From an uncultured Burkholderiales bacterium (lineage in GTDB: Bacteria; Pseudomonadota; Gammaproteobacteria; Burkholderiales; Burkholderiaceae_C), in NCBI GenBank assembly GCA_903871545.1, contig CAIQHG010000081.1:1-64000 (forward strand): a DNA stretch of 64,000 bases. The letters run 5' to 3'. This document shows, piece after piece, positions 60,490 to 64,000 of this stretch. The notes beneath the pieces were generated by a model. The model worked only from the letters and a program-made list of their open reading frames with translations. It did no database searches and was not told the DNA's origin. A program made the position numbers and the translations under genes. Position 1 is the first letter of the stretch, and each line of letters starts with the position of its first letter.

Positions 60490-61872
60490 ATGGGCACTAG
60501 TTCATATTCAACAAAAATCTTGAATTCTTGGCTGCAAAAAGGTTTCAAGTTTTTACCATTCTCGGACGCTGCTTCGGCTGACCTACCCCTTTCTAGGTTA
60601 CTAAGACTCTCTCTTTTTCAAGTCTCCGTGGGAATGGCAATTGCGCTGCTCATAGGCACCCTTAACCGTGTCATGATAGTTGAGTTGCATGTACCTGCCT
60701 CTTGGGTTTCAGTGATGGTTGCGATGCCCATTGTCGTGGCGCCTTTTAGGGCTCTGATTGGCTTTAGCTCTGACACTCATCAATCGGCACTTGGGTGGAA
60801 GCGAGTCCCTTATATTTGGCGGGGCACACTCGTTCAATTTGGTGGCCTAGCGATGATGCCCTTCGCCTTGCTTGTGTTATCAGGACAGGGCCACGCCTCC
60901 GAAGCTCCTCAATGGGTTGGCCACCTTGGGGCAGGTGTAGCGTTTTTATTGGTGGGAGCTGGCCTTCACACTACACAAACAGCCGGCCTTGCTTTGGCAA
61001 CTGACCTTGCCCCCGAGGACTCAAGACCTAAGGTGGTTGGCCTGATGTATGTCATGCTTTTGGTCGGTATGATGGTAAGCGCCATTGGGTTTGGTGCTTT
61101 TTTAAGTAACTTTAGCCCCGGGCGTCTAATTCAAGTCATTCAGGCATCTGCAATATTAACCCTTGTGTTAAACGTGACTGCTCTTTGGAAGCAAGAAAGC
61201 AGGGCCAGAGTCCCTGACAGCAAACGGGTCAAGTCAGAGAACTTTAAAGAGTCTTGGGAGCGTTTTTGCTACGGCGGACAAGCAATTAGGCGTTTGATTG
61301 CCGTTGGTCTAGGGACTATCGCTTTTAGCATGGAGGACATCTTGCTTGAGCCATATGGGGGGGAGGTGCTACATCTGAGCGTTGGTGTAACCACTGCCCT
61401 AACGGCTACTCTGGCCATTGGAGGATTAATTGGATTTGCATTGGCATCTAACATCTTAAGTAAAGGTTTTGACCCCTTTAAGATGGCTAGCATTGGCGCG
61501 TTTGTAGGACTTCCCGGTTTTATGAGCGTCATAATGTCATCCCAAGTTGAATCCTCAGTACTTTTTGCGATGGGTATATTGTTCATCGGCGTGGGCGGAG
61601 GACTCTTTGGGCACGGCACATTGACAGCAACTATGAATTTGGCGCCCCCAGGACAAAGCGGCTTGGCTCTTGGGGCATGGGGGGCGGTGCAAGCTACTGC
61701 AGCGGGCCTCGCTATTGGAGTAGGTGGCATTATTAGGGATGTGGTTGACTCAGTTTTCCGAGCACCTCTTGGGTATGATGTCGTTTATCTCATTGAAATC
61801 GTCTTGCTATTTTTGACCATAGTTTCGATGGTCCCGTTAATCAGAAAAAGTCCACCTTTAGTTCAAGCTTAA
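60490..61872 (+). CDS. pucC: LH2 assembly protein PucC (BCD family transporter fold)
   Basis: A 460-aa membrane protein with about 12 helices, PucC/LhaA/Bch2 family of the MFS fold. Landmarks are LLRLSLFQVSVGMAIALLIGTLNRVMIVEL near 36-65, GFSSDTHQSALGWKRVPYIWRGTL near 96-119, and in the second half MEDILLEPYGGEVL near 281 and GGLFGHGTLTATMN near 372. PucC is needed to assemble or insert LH2. It lies downstream of pucBA beyond the terminator, so it is expressed by read-through or from a weak promoter at 60432-60489. Confidence 0.95.
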   Translation: MGTSSYSTKILNSWLQKGFKFLPFSDAASADLPLSRLLRLSLFQVSVGMAIALLIGTLNRVMIVELHVPASWVSVMVAMPIVVAPFRALIGFSSDTHQSALGWKRVPYIWRGTLVQFGGLAMMPFALLVLSGQGHASEAPQWVGHLGAGVAFLLVGAGLHTTQTAGLALATDLAPEDSRPKVVGLMYVMLLVGMMVSAIGFGAFLSNFSPGRLIQVIQASAILTLVLNVTALWKQESRARVPDSKRVKSENFKESWERFCYGGQAIRRLIAVGLGTIAFSMEDILLEPYGGEVLHLSVGVTTALTATLAIGGLIGFALASNILSKGFDPFKMASIGAFVGLPGFMSVIMSSQVESSVLFAMGILFIGVGGGLFGHGTLTATMNLAPPGQSGLALGAWGAVQATAAGLAIGVGGIIRDVVDSVFRAPLGYDVVYLIEIVLLFLTIVSMVPLIRKSPPLVQA

Positions 61873-61925
61873 TTCTTATCAAGTAAAATAAATTTTGACC
61901 ACCTTTCATAAACCAAGGAAATAAA

Positions 61926-62048
61926 ATGCATAACCACATCGGAGCTCTTCTAATGATCATTTGGGTAGTAAGTGTAATATTTTGGATACTCAATCAATTC
62001 CACAAAAGCAATTTGCGCAGAGACTACCCTGATCATAAATTCAAGTAA
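61926..62048 (+). CDS. small single-span membrane protein (40 aa) downstream of pucC
   Basis: A 40-codon frame with an AAGGA ribosome site 7 nt before the ATG. The protein starts MHNHIGALLM, has a membrane helix at about residues 6-23 (GALLMIIWVVSVIFWIL), then a basic tail HKSNLRRDYPDHKFK that would face the cytoplasm. I recognise no family. It lacks the in-membrane His of antenna alpha/beta chains. Its place 53 bp after pucC suggests an LH2 accessory or assembly microprotein, by inference only. Confidence 0.65.
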   Translation: MHNHIGALLMIIWVVSVIFWILNQFHKSNLRRDYPDHKFK

Positions 62049-62522
62049 GCCAATTCTTAGCGCAGTGCTTGATGCAAGTTCAGTGCAAATTTGCTCATTT
62101 CTTGGCTCAGCTTCCCAAGCATGGCAATCCGAACAAGTTTAAGCAATGTGAGGCTTTAATTTTGAGTTGGTTTTAGGCTCTCTTTGCATTTGAGATCTAT
62201 CTCTCTTGGTTGCTCATTGGTTCTAATTGCTACGGGGGAGTAGTTGGCTTTACTGATCAACTGTTTTTTGTATCCACCGAGTTGTTTGAATATTAGGAAT
62301 TGATGCACAGAACTGATCCCAAAAAGGGGATAGTAAAAAAAAGCCTCATATACAAGAGTAAAAGGCGGTTGTACTAAAAGACATATTTTGAGAGTCCGTT
62401 AAGAGTTGGGGACGCAAAAAGATTGCAAGAAGTAAGTTTTTTCTGCCCAGGGTTTGCCTTTAAGATTTTTTGATTTTATTAAAAAGTCCCATTTATGTGT
62501 AATTTTATAAAAGGAAAATATT
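62049..62522. other. non-coding stretch between two small membrane-protein genes
   Basis: No gene is seen. GCCT/AGGC inverted repeat at about 62342-62365. No TGT-N12-ACA site and no recognised structured RNA were found by eye. Confidence 0.4.
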
Positions 62523-62660
62523 ATGAATTCATTAATGAGTTACGACAAAGTAAAAAAATTCGTAGATAACAAAGCTTTGGCTTTCATCGCTCTTTTATTC
62601 ATCGCTTTTTGCGGATTTTTTACCATGGCATATTGGATTAGCTTTATGAACATGGGCTAA
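62523..62660 (+). CDS. small single-span membrane protein (45 aa) near the puc locus
   Basis: A 45-codon frame with a good AAAGGA ribosome site about 9 nt before the ATG. The N-terminal 17 residues are charged (MSYDKVKKFVDNK), followed by one hydrophobic helix at about 18-37 (ALAFIALLFIAFCGFFTMAY) and a short end WISFMNMG. The layout is like that of small antenna-associated subunits, but no bacteriochlorophyll-ligand His is in the helix, and I recognise no family. It is convergent with tspO. Confidence 0.6.
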   Translation: MNSLMSYDKVKKFVDNKALAFIALLFIAFCGFFTMAYWISFMNMG

Positions 62661-62727
62661 TCTAATTATTGCTCTTGAATTAGCCCCTCAAATACGGCTT
62701 GCTTTAGACAAGAGAGGGGTAGGCGAT

Positions 62728-63207
62728 TTAATATCCGTTGAGTATCACAGTTTCCCAGTTCAACACAGTAGCAATTGAAACCCAAATCAAATAGGGCACT
62801 ACGAGCGCAGATGCCCACTTTGAAGTCTTCCATTGAATTACGATTAAAGATAGTACGGATGTCCAGAGGAAAAAGCATTCAATAAGAGACCAATCAGGAC
62901 GATGCAACTGGAAATATAGAATCGTCCAAGAAATATTCAAGAAGGCATTGACCAAATAAAGGGTCAAAAAAAGCATCCTCTTTTTATGGCTAGTTGCAGC
63001 GTTCCACGAGAGCCAGGCAGCGGCAGCCCCTAGCGAAAATATGCTAGTCCATATGAGTCCAAAAGCAGCATCAGGCGGCTTCCAACTCGGCTGTTTGAGC
63101 TGAAAGTACCAGTCATCCAAATTCGTCAACACGGCGCCTACACTTGCCAGAAATACGCTGGCCACAACGCATATGATCAAAGACTGCCAGCGGCGTAGAA
63201 AATTCAT
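62728..63207 (-). CDS. tspO: TspO/MBR family tryptophan-rich sensory protein
   Basis: A 159-aa protein with five membrane helices. Hallmarks are WYFQLKQPSWKPPDAAFGLIWTSIF near 32-56, the Trp-rich LYFQLHRPDWSLIE near 97-110, and WASALVVPYLIWVSIATVLNWETVILN at the end. TspO binds porphyrins, and in Rhodobacter it adjusts photosynthesis gene expression to oxygen. Its place beside the puc locus fits that role. The length and motifs are complete. Confidence 0.92.
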   Translation of the reverse strand: MNFLRRWQSLIICVVASVFLASVGAVLTNLDDWYFQLKQPSWKPPDAAFGLIWTSIFSLGAAAAWLSWNAATSHKKRMLFLTLYLVNAFLNISWTILYFQLHRPDWSLIECFFLWTSVLSLIVIQWKTSKWASALVVPYLIWVSIATVLNWETVILNGY

Positions 63208-63301
63208 AAATTTAGACTTGTGAAAATATTTTATTCAAAGTCATATCTTAACACCAGCCATAAATACAAAAAACAAATTTAATTTGTCTCATGCTTTGAT
63301 T

Positions 63302-64000
63302 TCAAAATTTGTTGGCATCAAGAAATTCAACAACTACCTTTAAGGCGATTTGGGGGTTCTCCTCTTGCAAAAGATGACCCGCCTTAGTCAACACAACTGT
63401 TTGGCAATGGGATAGGACTTTCGCGTAATCATTGGAATTGGTACTTGGGATCATTTGATCCTCTTGCCCCCAAAGCAATAAGGTGGGGGCATTGATTTTT
63501 TTTAGTCGCTCAACAGGATCAGTAGTCACTGTTTGACGCATTCGCTGAAGTATGGCTTGCCTGACTGTGGGAGCTCTGAGCAAATCGTAATAACGGTTTA
63601 AAAGTGCATCGCTCAGCTTGGACGAGTCAAAAAACGCTGGCTCTAAGCTCTTCTTGACTAAGAACCTTGGCATGATGAACTGAATTACGTCTCCAATCAT
63701 GCCCACATCGTATGGTTTTTTCCCTAGGGCTTGCCCTGGCACGGGGAAACCATCTGGAGCGATCAGTATCAAGCGCTGCACTTGTTCGGGATACGTGCTT
63801 GCAAAGTTCCAAGCGATTTTGCCACCCATAGAGTGTCCGATGACTGTGGATTGATTGACACCGATTGCTTTGAAAAAATCCTCCACTCTTTCTACATCTG
63901 CCTTATCCGAATAGTCGTGCTCAAAGGATGCACCGGTTAGACCAAAACCCGGTAAATCAAGTCGAATCACGCGGTAGTTTTTCTCCAGAACTTTTGCCCA
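63302..64000 (-). CDS. alpha/beta hydrolase (partial, N-terminus beyond the window)
   Basis: The reading frame continues without a stop past the window end (WAKVLEKNYRVIRLDLPGFG), so the gene is truncated by the window, and an apparent ATG at 63970 is internal. The nucleophile elbow GHSMGGKIAW, the acid in LLWGQEDQMIP and the His in AGHLLQEENP complete a hydrolase triad. RVIRLDLPGFGLTG is the usual strand before the cap. The specific substrate is unknown. Lies about 95 bp from tspO on the same strand. Confidence 0.88.
   Translation of the reverse strand, partial: WAKVLEKNYRVIRLDLPGFGLTGASFEHDYSDKADVERVEDFFKAIGVNQSTVIGHSMGGKIAWNFASTYPEQVQRLILIAPDGFPVPGQALGKKPYDVGMIGDVIQFIMPRFLVKKSLEPAFFDSSKLSDALLNRYYDLLRAPTVRQAILQRMRQTVTTDPVERLKKINAPTLLLWGQEDQMIPSTNSNDYAKVLSHCQTVVLTKAGHLLQEENPQIALKVVVEFLDANKF

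Noticed and set aside
62523-62660. Third antenna polypeptide (alpha or beta type)
   Set aside because: The membrane helix has no His for bacteriochlorophyll and lacks the flanking Trp/Pro pattern of alpha or beta chains.
1-64000. tRNA, rRNA, prophage, transposon or defence-system genes
   Set aside because: None was recognised by eye on either strand; a tRNA scan and transposase search would be needed to exclude short or degenerate copies.

Overview
The window looks like chromosomal DNA of a heterotrophic betaproteobacterium, probably Burkholderiales, that carries genes for anoxygenic photosynthesis. This placement is an inference. It rests on two Bug-type tripartite tricarboxylate receptors with no TctAB beside them, two complete peptide ABC transporters, two complete branched-chain-type (Liv) transporters, and a puc (LH2) locus with an AerR/PpaA-like regulator. 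No rRNA, tRNA, CRISPR array, transposase or phage gene was recognised. The sequence is AT-rich by eye, with long AT-rich spacers.

Layout. (1) 439-7159: a peptide ABC transporter (SBP, B, C, D, F) ending in an M20 deacylase. (2) 7489-14000: an exported MetX-like hydrolase, a PQQ-dependent sorbosone-type dehydrogenase with a dihaem cytochrome c, a decayed second copy of the dehydrogenase on the minus strand, and a TonB receptor that closely resembles E. coli YncD/PqqU. This reads as a PQQ-using and PQQ-scavenging module. (3) 14440-15156: MgtC-like protein. (4) 15543-29391: a GntR/FCD regulator and a KstD-like flavoprotein diverge from an 11-kb operon of CoA-thioester enzymes: crotonase, Cys-less thiolase with DUF35 partner, PaaK-like ligase, a 77-aa unknown, two SDRs, an ACAD10-type kinase, and a full Liv transporter. 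A clear palindromic operator lies between the two units.

(5) 29544-39474, minus strand: a TetR regulator and an operon of an NMT1/SsuABC-type transporter, enolase-superfamily enzyme, Gfo/Idh/MocA oxidoreductase, DUF993 protein, sugar isomerase/epimerase, SDR and Bug receptor. Near-identical 16-bp palindromes precede both units. I consider this the best candidate for an undescribed catabolic pathway. (6) 39559-43586: a DUF4239-like membrane protein, a Bug-P450 pair and a divergent VOC protein. (7) 43860-49300: a second peptide transporter. (8) 49882-57161: an operon of fumarylpyruvate-hydrolase-like protein, two PuuE/imidase-like CE4 proteins and a Liv transporter, with an orphan NMT1-like SBP diverging from it. 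Similar TGGTGC...GCACCA palindromes lie upstream of regions 7 and 8.

(9) 58624-64000: an AerR-like cobalamin-binding regulator, then pucB, pucA, a strong terminator, pucC, two unannotated small membrane-protein genes, tspO, and an alpha/beta hydrolase cut by the window end. PucA carries Phe44-Leu45 in place of the Tyr-Trp/Tyr-Tyr pair of B850 antennae, the substitution associated with blue-shifted B800-820 (LH3) complexes. The puc promoter is overlapped by a perfect CrtJ/PpsR site (TGT-N12-ACA).
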